Source: Solen grandis (Eukaryota; Mollusca; Bivalvia; Adapedonta; Solenidae). From it: a DNA stretch of 64,000 nt. Below the pieces are notes generated by a model, which saw only the letters and a list, made by a program, of their open reading frames with translations, ran no database searches and was not told the origin of the DNA. The stretch is taken from the NCBI GenBank assembly GCA_021229015.1, contig CM037783.1, forward strand, positions 4,308,725-4,372,724, written 5' to 3'. Shown piece by piece: positions 1 to 11,872 of this stretch; position 1 is the stretch's first letter, and each line of letters begins with the position of its first letter. A program made the position numbers and the translations under genes.

Positions 1-120
1 CATCCGAAAAAAAAGTAAAAGGTAGGGAATTTAATATATATTCTTTCTACCGGTATTAATCTTTATATTTTTCAATGTTAGCAGAAAGTCCTATCATTCG
101 TATCAACGAATGAAATCTAG
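1..120 (+). mobile_element. 3' end of a Helentron-like element (family 1), cut by the window edge
   Basis: The segment ends with GCAGAAAGTCCT (81-92), a hairpin with 7-bp stem CATTCGT/ACGAATG and loop ATCA (95-112), and AAATCTAG ending at 120, followed by T. The same arrangement ends seven other copies in this window. A hairpin just before CTRR (here CTAG) and a following T is the known 3' end form of Helitron-type rolling-circle elements. No Rep-helicase gene is present, so the copy is non-autonomous and the class assignment is inferred from end structure only. Confidence 0.6.
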
Positions 121-1440
121 TTTTTATTATTATTATTATTATTCTTTTCTTCCTCACGGATTTTCATATGTTGCAATCGTCTTAGGAGAATGAAATTTCG
201 ATGGCATATTATTCATATGCGTAATTAAAAAATTCTATAATTTTCATATGCCTATGACGTCATATGACGTCACACTTGGCAATTTGCTACAAAAGTTTGT
301 ACGCGGTCCAGAGCGATAATTAATAAACCGATTTTTATCAAATTTTCACAGAATGTGTATATTAAGTTATAGTTGTGCATCTCGTTGTCCGTTTTTCAAA
401 ATTCGAAAAGCACAAGGTTCTATGGCGAATGCAAGATTCAAACCAAGGACGTCAAATTGATAAATGTTCATAAAATCGTCCCTAAATGAGACAGAAGGTT
501 GATATTTTGTCAGTATATAGACCTCCGATAGATTTAAATATTTTGTGAAAATGGACGTCTTGTGACGTCATATGACGTCATCAAATTTCTAATTTTTAAC
601 TCATAATTATATATGTTAATATGGTCCAAGGACAATGAAATTTTGATGTCTTATTCTCCAAGAAATGTTATTTTGATTTCTATGATTTTCATATCTCTAT
701 GACGTCATATGACGTCACACTTGAAATAAGCTACAAAAGTTTGTACGCGGTCCAGACCTATTATTAATGAACCGATTTTCATCAAATTTTCACAGAATGT
801 GTATATTAAGTTCTAGTTGTGCATCCCGGTGTCCGCTTTTCAAAATTCGAACAGTCCAAGGTTCTATAGCGATTCCAAGATTCGAACCAAGGTCGTAAAT
901 TTTCAAATTCTTATAAAATCGGTCCTTTTTGAGATAGAAAGATGATATTGGGTCAGTATATAGGCCTCTGGGAGTCTTAAACATTTTGTGAAAATAAATG
1001 TCATATGACGTCACGTGACGTCATTATATGATAATGAATTTCTAATTCTAACAAAATTATTTCTATATATTGAAATTTTCGAAGGGCAATGAAAATTTAA
1101 TGCCGCATGCTTCAGATGCTGAAATTTCGATTTCAATGATTTTCAGAAGTCTATGACGTCATATGACGTGCTAATGGCATTTTTATCAAATTTTCACAGA
1201 ATGTGTAAATTAAGTTCTTATTGTGTATAGCGGTGTCCGTTTTTCAAAATTCGAATAGTCCAAGCATACATGGCTGATCCAAGATTCGAACCAATGACGT
1301 CAATATTTAAATGCTTATAAAAACTGTCCTATTTGGGATAGAAAGTTGAAATTTTGTCAGTTAGTAGGTCTCTGGGTGTCTTAACAATTATGTGAATATA
1401 AACGTCATTTGACGTCACGTGACGTCATTTGTTTATTATT
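121..1440 (+). repeat. Family 1 core array: three units of about 450 bp with paired TGACGTCA sites
   Basis: After an (ATT)n and CTTCC-rich leader, the same block recurs with its TGACGTCA pairs near 252, 700 and 1152 and again near 558, 1006 and 1405, a period of about 450 bp. Each block reads in order: TGACGTCA pair, AAAGTTTGTACGCGGTCC, TTTTCACAGAATGTGT, CTAGTTGTGCATC, AAGATTCGAACCAA, second TGACGTCA pair. The short open frames are not conserved between units and no protein is encoded. The units diverge by substitutions and small indels, as expected for old tandem copies. Confidence 0.8.
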
Positions 1441-2740
1441 ATTATTCTTTTCTTCTTCCTAACTAAACGCTTATTTTAATATGTTGCAATAGTCCTAGTA
1501 CGATGAAATTTTTATGGGTTATTAGGCACGTGAGGAAATTTTGATTTCACCCCTACTGCATATATGTAGCCATATCTCAGTAAATATCGATTTTTGTAAA
1601 TATATGTATGAATAAGAATTATAGCTGAATAATTGACGTTTCCAAAGATATTTAGTTTATTAAAATTGGTTTACGCAATACAAAGTTTTAAGCAAAAAAA
1701 CTAAATGAAATGAAGCTAATTTTGCTGATAATATGCTGTTTTCTTGAGGTTTAACAGTCAATATCTCAGAAACGACTGAAGATAAGTTTATACATTATGC
1801 GTATAAAATGTAGTATGTTTTAAGAGCTTTCTAACGGTACCAAGTTTATTGAAATTGGACTTCATATAAGAAAGTTACATGGAAAATAAGATATTTCATA
1901 ATCATGCATCATAAAAATATGGAAAAGGTCACACGCAGGGGTCACCAAGCTTAAATACTTGCGCAACGACTTAAAAAAAAAATATATATATTAAATTGCA
2001 ATTGATGAGCTACATCTTGATTTTTTTTTTTTTTTTTTTTTTTTTTTGTCGAATGTTGACTGTTTCCAAAATAAGCATTGCAGTTAATACATGTACAACG
2101 GCACAAGACAAAAATCCGTATTTGCAACACTATGTAGCTAGCGAGCAGTTTGCAAGCCTTGAAAAGTTCACACGCAGCCCCACATTTTAGACCATCTAAA
2201 AACTGCATTGTTATGCTTACGATATTCATATTGCATCAGTTTGTAGGCTGGGATGTTACCTTTCAAAATATCACCATAGTTCGAAATTCCAGGAATTTAT
2301 GGCAAAACTACGGAAGCCCAAACACGCCAAAATCGCTAAATACGTTTAACTACGTTACAGGTGTCGAAAGGATATAGCACTATACAAATATCCAATACTT
2401 CTTCCTACTGAGGCTAAAATTAAACAAGGTTACAACTGAGCTGGAGTGATGAAATTCTATGTGTGATGAAAGTTAGAAACTTACATTTGAACACTGTTTC
2501 ATTTTTCTTTCATGTCATATGACATAGTATAAATTTTGTATGTAAACTACATGTGCAAGATATGGGCGGACTTTTATTAAAATTCACAGAATGTGTTCTA
2601 TTTGTACTATTTTATATAGAAATAGAGGAGATAGAAAGTTGCAATTTGGACATATTATCTATTATGTCATCTTCTATATATACTATATAAAGCAGATGTT
2701 GCAGAAAGTCCTATCATTCGTTTAAACGAATGACATCTAG
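1441..2740 (+). mobile_element. Family 1, leader plus AT-rich 3' module and 3' end
   Basis: A second (ATT)n-TTCTTCTTCCTAAC leader at about 1427-1470 is followed by an AT-rich module with the phrases 'atatctcag' and 'taacggtacc', also seen at 24.6 and 26.8 kb. A T27 run lies at 2021-2047. The segment closes with GCAGAAAGTCCT (2701-2712), a perfect 18-bp palindrome CATTCGTTTAAACGAATG (2715-2732) and CTAG ending at 2740, then TT. The motif TCACACGCAG occurs at about 1931 and again at about 2168, so the stretch between may be a secondary insertion. Confidence 0.55.
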
Positions 2741-4805
2741 TTCTTATTCTTTTTTTCTTCCTCTTATATATGTGTTAATTTCAATGTGTTGCCATTGGCC
2801 CAGAACAATGAAAATTTTATGGCTTATATTTCATACCATGACCTTTCAGATGCGATAAATTTCATATTCATATGATGTCAAATAACGTCAGATTTGACGT
2901 CAACTGAAAAAGTTTGTACGCGGTCTACAGGCATTATTTCTGGACCGATTTTCATCAATTTTTCACAGAATGTGTATGTTAGGCTCTAGTTGTGCATCTC
3001 TGTGTCCGTTTTTCCAAATTCGAAAAGACAATGGTTCTATCGCGAATCCAAGATTCGAACAATTGACGTCAAATTTCAAATGCGTATAAAATCGCTTAAA
3101 GATGAGCTAGAAAGATGATATTTGGACAGAATATAAATCTCTAGGTTTTCTTTACATTTTCAGAAGATGATTGTCATCTGACGTCATATGACGTCATGAT
3201 ATGAAGAGAAATGTCTAAAGTTTACATGTAAATTTATATTTGCTTATGACGTGATTTGACGTCAAATTTGACGTCGTCTTAAAATGTTTGTACGCGGCTT
3301 ACAGCCATTATTTATGGACTGATTTTCATAAAATTTTTACAGAATGTGTATGTTTCGCTCCAGTTGTGTATCTCGGTGTCCGTTTTTCCAAATTCGCAAA
3401 GGCAAAGATTTTTATGGCGAATCCAAGATTCGAACTTTTGACATAAAATTTCAAATGCGTATAAAATAGCTTCCAGATGAGCTAGAAATATGATATTTGG
3501 AAAGATTATAAGTCTTTAAGTGTACTATATATTTTGTGATAATTAACGTCAATTGACGTCATATGACGTCATAAGGTCAAAAAGAATTTTCGATATCTAT
3601 GCGTTAATTTAAATATGTTGTAAAGTTCTCAGGACCATTAAAATTTAATGGCTTATACATTAATCCATGTGCGTTTGAATGCAAGGTATTTCATATTAAT
3701 GTAACGTCATATAACGTCTGATTTAACGTCAGGTCCAAAAGGGTTTATGCAGTATCCAGACAATATTTCTGGACCGATTTACACTTAAGTTTCACAGAAG
3801 GCATATGTAATGCTCTAGTTGTGTATCCTGGTGCTCGTTTTCCAAATTCAAAAAAGCAATGGTTCTATCGCGAATCCAAGATTCGAACCATTGACGTCAA
3901 ATTTCAAAAACGTATAAAATCGCTTCCAGATGACTTAAAATGTTGATATTTGGACTGAATATTAGTCTCTATGACTTCCTTCTATTCAGTCAGGGCGAAC
4001 GTCATTTGACGTCATATGACGTCATAAGGTCAAAAATAACTTCTGATAACTATGCGTTAATTTCTATATAGGTCCCAGGGGCATGACAAATTTTCTGCAT
4101 ATATTTAAGGTAATGAAGATTTAATTTTATTGATTTTCTTATGTCTATGACATCATATGACATCAAACTTGATGTTGTCTACACAAGTTTGTACGCGGTC
4201 TACAGCCATTATTTTAGGACGGATTTTCATCAAAATTTCACAGAATGTGTATGTTACGCTTTAGATGTCCAAATCCGTCTCCGTTTTACCAAATTTGAAA
4301 AAGGAAGGGTTTTGTTGTACATCCTTACTTTCGTTTTCAAAATATTGAAAAGACCAAGGTTTTGTGGTGAAACCAAGTTTCAAAAATATGACATCGAAAT
4401 TAAGTTTAGTATTTCAGAGACCCTATTCGAGGTAAAAGCTGATATTCAAACCTGTTGTAATTCAAAACGTTTTCTTTAGATTTCCATAGGCTAGACGTCA
4501 TTTGACGTAATGGGATTATAATATGTTTTCATTTTTGGTGCAATAAATTCAATGCGATCCCAATGGTCCAGAATTACAAAAATATTATGGCATATGTTAA
4601 ATATGCAAAACGTCAGATCAAAAAGTTTGTAAGCACTCTGCAGACATCATGAATTGATGAATTCGTCTAAAATTTTAAAAGAATGTATAGGTTAAACTCT
4701 AGAAACCTTATATTTTCTGCATATTCATTATCAATAATTTTCAATTGATTGAGATTTTAAAGGTTTGCAGAAAGTCCTATCGTTTGCCGTGCAAACGAAA
4801 TCTAG
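2741..4805 (+). mobile_element. Family 1 copy, core units plus 3' end
   Basis: It starts with a T-rich CTTCCTC leader directly after the preceding CTAG end. Core blocks with GTTTGTACGCGGTCTACAG are at about 2910, 3285 and 4190, with a diverged one near 3745. TGACGTCA sites lie at about 3178, 3550 and 4008. The 3' end has GCAGAAAGTCCT (4767-4778), stem TCGTTTGC/GCAAACGA (4780-4798) and CTAG at 4802-4805, then T. The hairpin differs in sequence from those at 95 and 2715 but keeps the same fold. Confidence 0.65.
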
Positions 4806-4813
4806 TTATTATT

Positions 4814-6000
4814 AGGACTTTCTGCCTACTGGCAGAAAGTCCTATTGGGTTTGTACTGTTTTTTTATTATTCTTATTATTCTTTTTTTCTTCCTCTTATA
4901 TTTGTGTTAATTTTGAGGTGTTGCCATTGACTGAGAACAATGAAAGTTTTATGGCATATATTTCAAATCATGAGCTTTCGAATGCAATGAATTCGACGTC
5001 AGCTGAAAAGGATTGTACGCGGTCTACAGCCATTATTTCTGGACCGATTTTCATCAAAATTTCACAGAATGTGTATGTTAGGCTCTAGTTGTGTCTTTCC
5101 GTGTCCGTGTTTCCATATTCGAAAAGGCAAAGGTTTTATGGCGAATCTAAGATTCGAACTAATGACGTCAAATTTCAAATGCGTATAAAAGAAAGCCGAT
5201 ATTTGGACTGAATATTAGTCTCTAGGTCTTCTTCACATTCTGAAAACATGACGTCATAATGATAATAAAACTTTCGTATTAAAACTTAACGGTTTTTAAG
5301 CCCTGTAGGCTTTATTTTTTGTATGATTTGCTTGAAATTTTGTCTGAAGATGCAATATTAGATTCTATGGAGCCATGTCACTTCCGTGTCCGGAATATCC
5401 CGAAAGGGCAAGGTCATATATCAATTATCGTGTTTTTGGTCATCCTTAAATATCTCAAAAACGGTAAATATTCTATCGAGACACTATGCGTATAATTTGT
5501 AGTGCTTAGAAAGACCTTTCAGATGATATTTAGTTTTTGATAATCGGGGTTAAATCGGTTGAGTTATGGCGGAAAAATGAAAATTTGTTAACCCCAGTGG
5601 GTTTAACAGTTTATACCTCGAAAACCTTTGAAAATTGAAAATATAATGATGAATTCTATTTGTAGAGCAATGTTTGGCCGTTCTTTTGATGCTTAAAGTT
5701 TAATGATTGGCCATAGATTCATGGAGTAATGGGAAAAAAAGAAATTCGTGCATATAGTTTTGGTGATTTTTTCATTTTACAGGAGGTTTAAGAGATTGTA
5801 CCTCAAAAAGTATTGAATTTCCTATACATAAAGCGTGTGAAATGTACAGAATTTCAGACGATTATTTTGGTACCTGAAGTTTTAAAATTGATTAAAGTAT
5901 AAGGAAGTTACATCAAAAATACAAATTTAAACCCAATTGTAGAATTTTCGAAAACTATCCTACTTTCGCTTTCACCTTAATTGAAGCATTTTCGGAAAAT
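4814..6000 (+). mobile_element. Family 1 copy with intact 5' terminal hairpin; 3' end missing
   Basis: The 5' end is a perfect 13-bp inverted repeat, AGGACTTTCTGCC (4814-4826), loop TACT, and its complement to 4843, followed by TATTGGGTTTGTACTG and a T/ATT-rich leader. One core block follows (about 4980-5270). The AT-rich module at 5281-5960 contains 'aatatctcaaaaacg' and 'agacctttcagatgatat', matched near 24,190-24,270 and 28,800. No CTAG end is reached. About 60 bp at 5940-6000 (tactttcgctttcacc... cattttcggaaaat) recur at about 19,030-19,080. Confidence 0.6.
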
Positions 6001-6660
6001 ATCAGTTTACAGATATGTATTAATCATATAAATTGCAAAATAAACTTTTTACTTATATCATATATATGATATTACTAAAAAAAATAATTTAATTGTGTTT
6101 CAATTCTATTCTTTATCAATATAGTACAGTACATTACAGTACACAGGGCAACCCAAAGATGTAAACAAAATGGTCGCCCTCGTGTAATAGGCAGTTTGCA
6201 GATTAAAACTTTTAAAAATACAATGTTCTACCAATAATCAAACGGATTTACTTGGCATAATCCTTAATTATAACTTGTAAAAGTGAATCAAGCTGGAAAT
6301 GACATCTAAACCACACTGAATATCTAAATACAGACATTACACAATGGATTACGTTCACATCGAGACCGATTGCAAATGTGACACGGAGGTGAAGAGAATA
6401 TTCCTGGCGTAATGCATTAATTTGGCTACTTTGCTGGCAGATAAGTCAGGCAACTGTCAAAATTTATGTGATTTGTCAGAGACGCTGCAAATCAGATACA
6501 AATAGATACAAATAGCAGATACAAATTGATCCAACCCAAAGACAAATACAAAGGTAAGAAAAATTAGTAATGATTGGGCATTACATTATTGTCTTTTTCA
6601 AAACCTGTATGCACTTTTTTCTTATATATTCTTATATGGTAAAATTCTTTTTTAAATTTA
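6001..6660. other. AT-rich flank without recognised gene
   Basis: No coding signal is seen. Near 6123-6142 there is a GTAC-rich stretch (agtacagtacattacagtac), and near 6490-6530 'agatacaaat' is repeated. The last four bases, TTTA (6657-6660), are the left target-site duplication of the LTR element that follows. Confidence 0.5.
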
Positions 6661-7489
6661 TGTAACACTCCGGGGGGAACCGAGTTCTCAAAAACACATA
6701 GCATTGGTCATAGTTTTTATTGAAAATTTTCACAATGAATGGTCTCTCAGAATGCTCCGTAGAATCCTGGCTACAACTCCCTGTAAGATGGTATGCAATA
6801 GATAGAATACAATAATACAATAATAGTTTACAACAGCCTAATAAATAATAATCATTACAATGGCTGCACACATGACAGGGATACCTTGCTCTATAATTAT
6901 ATAAAAAATAGTTGTTGTTTTTTTTATAACGCTGAGAGGCTCTTTAGACGGGAATCAATTTAAACCAATGTAACAATACACAAGTGAATCAATCGTCTCT
7001 GCATTATTCAATGCACATAATAAACATGGAATACATTTAATAACATACTTACAAGAAATGCGCTTTCATGGAATGCTCCCTTTCGTGGTGCTTCGGTGAA
7101 AGATGGACTGGTGGTGTGGCTATGAGGATTAAAATGAATGTGAATTAGTCAACTACACTGTTAAATACATTGTCGACGCCAATTTCCATATCGAGATTCA
7201 TAGCCCAAGTTATAACTCAAATATTATAATAAATATTAATAATAGAACCGAAATAGATAGATGTAAAGCAAGAACAGATACTTAGAAACGAATTTTGAAA
7301 AGAAAGACAAATGACACCATTTTTCCGATAAGGATTACCTTGATAAAACTTACCAAAACACAACCATCTAGCCGCGATAAGCTATAAAACAACGGAAGTG
7401 CAAAACAGCTGACGGGAAGGTCTAAACAACTGACCTTTACCCTTTAAACAATATCGTTGTCGTCTAAGCGAAAACTTCGACCTACTACA
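6661..7489 (-). repeat. 3' LTR
   Basis: On the plus strand it runs from TGTAACACTCC to CCTACTACA, so on the coding strand it starts TGTAGTAGG and ends GTGTTACA, the usual TG...CA ends. It matches 15.2-16.0 kb along nearly its whole length. A polyadenylation hexamer AATAAA on the minus strand (plus-strand TTTATT, 6716-6721) lies about 55 nt before the LTR end and is kept in the other LTR, so it may serve as the polyadenylation signal. Confidence 0.92.
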
Positions 7490-7490
7490 T

Positions 7491-7503
7491 ACTCCCCCTC
7501 TTT
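7491..7503 (-). other. Polypurine tract
   Basis: Plus strand ACTCCCCCTCTTT directly next to the inner edge of the 3' LTR reads AAAGAGGGGGAGT on the coding strand. Its position and composition fit the primer for plus-strand DNA synthesis of an LTR element and confirm the minus orientation. Confidence 0.85.
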
Positions 7504-8077
7504 GAAAAGAATCAGTCTCCTGACTGATCTCTCCAAAGAGAAACATATACTACTAAACTAATAAAAACAAGACGAAGCTGGAACACACACCCATGACTAC
7601 TTCAGTCCTACAAACCCCGAACCGCTAATCCTACAGCGCTATCAATAAAAAGAATAAAATGTAACAATTTAACTCTTGATCTCTCAGTTAACTATTCCCT
7701 GAAACAAGTTATAATTAGTAATAACTTATAGTTTTCATGTGTATCAAAGGTTAACCTGAAAAACAAAACAAAAAAACATCCTTTGCCTGTGCTATACCGT
7801 GTCCAAAATCAATCTGGGAACTAATATTCTATAAAATATACTATCAACAGCTCTCATCTATCATCTGTAATAAAAATATGAATTAAAAAAAAAAAGTTAA
7901 TTTAATACATGAAAATATTTCTAAACAAATTTTAATACTTTATTATATCCCCTCCCCCCGGCCAAAGATTTCTTTCACCTGAAATAAACAAAATATTTCA
8001 AGCAGAAATCCTAGGGAAATAAAATGCATAGAATACAATTACAATTTACAAAATGGAATAATTTGTGGTCAGTACAG
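7504..8077 (-). other. 3' untranslated region of the LTR element
   Basis: About 570 bp between the integrase tail and the polypurine tract. It is A-rich on the plus strand and has no conserved frame and no env-like gene. Confidence 0.6.
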
Positions 8078-8353
8078 TTAAAAAAATTTTGTTGACTTCA
8101 ATAGGTCGTTCAGTAATTTATTGTTCATCAATTGAACATCCAATATTTTATTAACAGTTTGCTGCTGGCCAACCTGATAGGAACCATACCAGTCGGGTTT
8201 CTTTCTTACCCTTTTTGACCTTCTCGGCACTGCCACCGGAGGTCCTGGTGTAGCCTCACCTGTACCGTCTAGTTCTGTTACCACTGCTACTTCTTCTTCA
8301 CTTTCTGTCTCTTCTGAGTCAATAACTTCAGCATACACTGGATCCTGAACCAC
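8078..8353 (-). pseudogene. Integrase C-terminal tail
   Basis: The 91 residues begin very acidic (ESEEEV region, residues 13-25), then have a basic stretch (RRSKRVRKKPDWYGSY, residues 44-59) typical of the far C-terminus of gypsy polyproteins. It sits downstream of the integrase core in a different frame from the piece at 8488-8712, separated by about 135 bp that is closed in this frame. It is best read as the end of pol detached by a frameshift. The ATG is only the first methionine after the break, not a true start. Confidence 0.7.
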
Positions 8354-8487
8354 TACTTGTTCTTCGTCATCTCTCTTATCTGTGGCATCATGACTCCTTC
8401 TCCACTTTCATGACCGGGCGGTCTACATAATTAACCTTAATTTTCCTTTTTTTCCCTTCATCCCTTTATCTGCCAAGACCTTTGGCT

Positions 8488-8712
8488 TCAACCTGCGGGT
8501 TGTGGCACTGGTCTCTGCTTCTCTTTGCTTTCTTTTTGGTCTTCCACTATTTTCTCCTTTACTGGTAACAGGTGATTTCTATGCAGCTTTCTCTCTGTAC
8601 CGTTTGGTGCCTTCACGATGAACACTGGGATATCCTTGTTTGGTCGTTTCACTACTTCATAAATGTCTTGCTCAAATCTGTCTGCTATCTTATGTGGGCC
8701 TGAAAAAGCCAA
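8488..8712 (-). pseudogene. Integrase C-terminal domain fragment
   Basis: The 74 residues start with a GPHKIADRF motif followed by YEVVKRP and a RKLHRNHLLPV segment. This resembles the C-terminal GPY/F-type region of gypsy integrases (small beta-barrel, DNA binding), which ends with a 'VHRNHLLP'-like phrase. It is in the same frame as the integrase core at 8770-9354, separated from it by stops within about 57 bp. A proline- and lysine-rich tail follows. Confidence 0.75.
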
Positions 8713-8769
8713 TATTTTTACTAGAACTCTGTCTCCTATTTATAAATCTATAGCTTTTGCCTTTTTGTC

Positions 8770-9354
8770 TTAGTTTAATTTCTGTATCTCTTGTGACTTT
8801 TCTAAAATTTTGTTTACAATGCTCCTTGTATGTTCCATTTTTTGTTTCAAATCTTTAACATAGTCAGTAGAAATCTGAGTGTCATTCTCGATGCCAAAAA
8901 GAGTATCAACTGGTAATCTAGCTTTTCTGCCATACATCAACTCAAATGGGGAATAACCAGTAGATGTGTGCTTCGTTGCATTATAAGCAAAAACTAGTGC
9001 TGGAAGGTGACTTTTCCAATCTTCCTTTTGTTCAGGCTTTAATGTTCCTAACATGTCTAGAAGACTTCTATTGTATCTCTCTGAAATTCCGTTGCACTGC
9101 GGTCGGTAAATTGTTGTTCGAACCTTTTCAATTCCCATGAGTTTACACATTTCCTTAATCAAATCGGACTCAAAATTTGCTCCTTGGTCAGATAATAATT
9201 TAGATGGTATGCCAAAATTGTATATAAAATGATTTAGAAGAGCTTCCGCTGTTGTTCTGGCTGTTTGATTCTTGGTGGCAACAGCAACTGCGTATTTGGT
9301 GAAGTGATCTGTAATTACTAAAATGTTCCTTATACTACCTCTACACTCATCCAC
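8770..9354 (-). pseudogene. Integrase catalytic core (DDE), frame-broken part of pol
   Basis: The 194 residues contain a complete retroviral-type integrase core. The first catalytic Asp is in ITDHFTKY, the second in LLSDQGANFES, and the Glu in CNGISERYNR, with exactly 35 residues between the second Asp and the Glu (D,D-35-E). 'FAYNATKHTSTGYSPFELMYG' lies further on and is a conserved family feature. The domain inserts the cDNA copy into chromosomal DNA. It overlaps the preceding frame (9330-10256) by 25 bp, so a single frameshift near 9350 separates the integrase zinc finger from its core. All three catalytic residues are intact. Confidence 0.92.
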
Positions 9355-10256
9355 CTTAAAAAATCCACACTTACCAACTCCAACGGATAAAAAGTCTTAA
9401 TGTTAACTAGTGGGGCTCTGCTTGTGGTGGCTGATTTCCTTCTCAAGCATCGGTCACATCTGTCTATCCAGTTGTTCACGTCTATTGTGTAGGCTGGCCA
9501 ATAGAATCTGTCCTTTATAAGTGATATTGTCCTCTCCCTTCCTGGATGTCCCATGTCACTATGCAAAGACTGTGAAACTTTATCCTTGTAACGTGATGGT
9601 AACACCAGTTGTTGAATTCTTTCCTCATTTACAACTATTTCCCTGTATAAAACACCACGTTTGAAGACAAACTTATCAAAGTGTCTTGACATGGTTTGGT
9701 GTTGCTTGTTTCCTGCAATAATATGTCTTTTGGGAAATGCTTTATCAAGTGTCGCCTTCAGCCAAACACCTATAATTGGGTCTTGTCTCTGGCTTTGTCT
9801 GAGTTCTCTTAGTTCCACTTGAGCCAATGTCTGAGTTGAGTTGTCCACTGCATCCATAATATTAAGAGATTGACATGGTAAAATGTCAATAAATGGTATT
9901 CTGAACTGTAAATTGTTACATATGGCATGGACAGTGTCACTTTCCACTTTTGTATGGTCTTCTATATTGTTATTCTCTGTGGGATATCTGGACATAGTGT
10001 CAGCGTCGGCATTCTTCTTTCCTGGACGGTAAAGAATTGAAAAGTTGAAATCACTTAACTGAGATACCCACCTTTGTCCTGTGGCTTCCAGTCTTGCACT
10101 ACTTAGAATGTAGGTTAATGGATTATTGTCTGTGAATACTGTAAAGCTAGTGCCAATCAAATAGTTTCTGAATTTCTCAGTCACTGCCCATTTAAGAGCA
10201 AGAAACTCAAGCTTAAATGTAGAGAAGTTCAGGCTTTGATAACCCTCTGCTTGCAT
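9330..10256 (-). pseudogene. RNase H C-terminal part plus integrase zinc-binding domain
   Basis: The 308 residues open with the C-terminal half of the RNase H domain (LALKWAVTEKFRNYL, then FTVFTDNNPLTYIL and the tether after it). Near residues 235-275 there is an HHCC-type zinc finger (HSDMGHPG ... CDRCLRRK) that begins integrase. It overlaps the preceding RT/RNase H frame (10213-10809) by 44 bp and the integrase-core frame by 25 bp. Both junctions look like small frameshifts in an originally continuous polyprotein. The first methionine has no meaning as a start. Confidence 0.9.
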
Positions 10257-10809
10257 AAGCTATTACTCGAGTTTGACCGTCTTGTTTTTGACAAAGTACT
10301 GCTCCAAGTCCTTGACCACTGGCGTCAGTGTGGAGTTCAAATGGTTGACCAAAAATGGGGTAACTTAAAATAGGGGGAGATGTTAACAGGTATTTGATCT
10401 TGTTGAAAGTATCCCCATGAGTCTGGTTCCATTCCCAAACAGGACTGGGTTTCTTATTACATTTTTTGGTACTAGTAGGGGGTAAAAGATCTGATAACGG
10501 TCTGGCAATCTTACTGAAATTTTTGATAAACTTACGGTAATAACCTGCAAGTGCAAGAAATGATCTTAACTGATCAGCATTAGTGGGGGTTGGGTAATTT
10601 TTAACCTTTTGGCATTTTTCAGGATCTGCTTCTACTCCATCTGGACCTACAATATGAGCAAGAAATTTTACCTTCCGCTGAAAAAAGAAACATTTTTCTG
10701 GAGACAGTTTTATTCCAGCATTTTTTAGTCTTGTCATAATGAGATTTACTCTTTCCAAGTGTTCTTCAAATGATGGGCTAAAAATAATCAAATCATCAAT
10801 GTAGATCAT
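10213..10809 (-). pseudogene. Reverse transcriptase catalytic YxDD, thumb, and RNase H N-terminus
   Basis: The 198 residues start at the polymerase active site MIYIDDLIIFS (YIDD, the catalytic Asp pair) and continue through the thumb and connection (LRSFLALAGYYRKFIKNFS is the typical phrase) into the start of RNase H (ELHTDASGQGLGAVL, first catalytic Asp in TDAS). The fingers and palm start lie in the upstream frame at 10823-11605. The sequence between the two frames can be read across with one base change in a T/A-rich run near 10820-10840, so the active site was cut off by a single indel. Seen here as sequence, it may be real mutation or assembly error. Confidence 0.92.
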
Positions 10810-10822
10810 GCAGATTTTTAAA

Positions 10823-11605
10823 TTATAATTTCCCTAAAATTTCTTCCATGATCCTCTGAAATGTTGCTGGAGAGTTGGTGCATCCAAAGGGTAGTTTGTT
10901 GAATTCCCAGAAGCCCAGGGGTCCCAAAGTAAACGCAGTCCTCTCCTTATGTTCCTCTAGTACTTCTACATGGTGATATCCAGATTTAAGATCAAAGGTC
11001 GAGAACCATTTGGATCCATGGAGGCAGTCTAACATGTCTTCTATCCTAGGAAGAGCGTAGCTGTCCTTTATAGTCCTTGAATTAAGTTTACGATAATCAA
11101 CGCGCATCCTGATTTTACCGTTTTTCTTCCTGCAAAGGACCACTGGTGACGCCCAAGGAGAATTTGACTTCCTTATAACTCCACTTGCTAACAGGTCTTC
11201 CAGATGTCTTCTTACCTCATCTATCATATTAGGGTGTATTCTTCTGTATCTCTCTTTAAATGGTATCACATTTTCTAAGTCTATCCGGTGTTTTCCAACC
11301 TTGACATGTCCTATATCGGTGTCTCCCGTTGAGAAAATGTCTAGGTGGGTTTCCAAGAACTTATAAAGCTGATCTTGTTCCTCAATGGACAATTCTTCAT
11401 TGATGTTTACCTGTTGTAGCACATCTGGTAATGGCTTCTCTTGTGAGTCGTCCAAGGCACCATTGTCCACGATGACTGGTTGTAACTCACCAATGATAGC
11501 TCTGGGGCTAATATTTACTGTCATCATTGTCATATTCATCACCGTGAATGTGTATTCCTGTTTAACATCTGAATTGTAGTTCACAACTGCTGGCTCAATT
11601 TCCAA
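10823..11605 (-). pseudogene. Reverse transcriptase fingers and palm
   Basis: The 260 residues hold the N-terminal RT motifs of Ty3/gypsy elements in order: an SPWASPVVLCRKKNGKIRM region, DYRKLN, the first catalytic Asp in FSTFDLKSGYHHV, and KLPFGCTNSPATFQ. The frame stops just before the YIDD box, which continues in the next frame. The first about 100 residues are a linker after protease with no clear domain. The frame continues upstream into 11627-11872 beyond one stop codon at about 11627. Confidence 0.93.
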
Positions 11606-11626
11606 GTTATTTGAAAATGTCGAATC

Positions 11627-11872
11627 TTAGGTCTCTTGTATCAACGCTACTGTAGGTTGATGATTTAACTCTCGGTCTGTCCTGCATCTTATGTTGGACA
11701 TTTGATTTGGAGCTATGGAGATGTTTCCTGCTTCATTGCTTCCTAAGATGGCTAGTCTGTTCTTATTTCTTCTAAGCTGCTTCTCTCTCAGATCCATGCA
11801 TCTGAATGCTAAAAACCTCCTTCTGTAAGTAGTTTTCTCCACTTCTTCTTTTACAGTCATGTAGAAGTTCAT
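11627..11872 (-). pseudogene. Protease-RT linker fragment
   Basis: The 81 residues are in the same frame as the RT piece and end at one stop at 11627. They overlap the protease frame by about 100 bp. No catalytic motif is visible. Position suggests the end of the protease domain and the protease-RT linker, joined to each neighbour by one frame change and one stop. Confidence 0.55.

Noticed and set aside
790..1014. Short minus-strand frame over the family 1 cores, and similar ones at 4141, 21166, 22527, 27355 and 28287
   Set aside because: They follow the repeat period, are not conserved between units in frame, and match no protein family.
6632..6871. 79-codon minus-strand frame in the left LTR and its twin at 15167-15409
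   Set aside because: The sequence is LTR. The frame differs between copies at the start and has no domain; it is probably a by-product.
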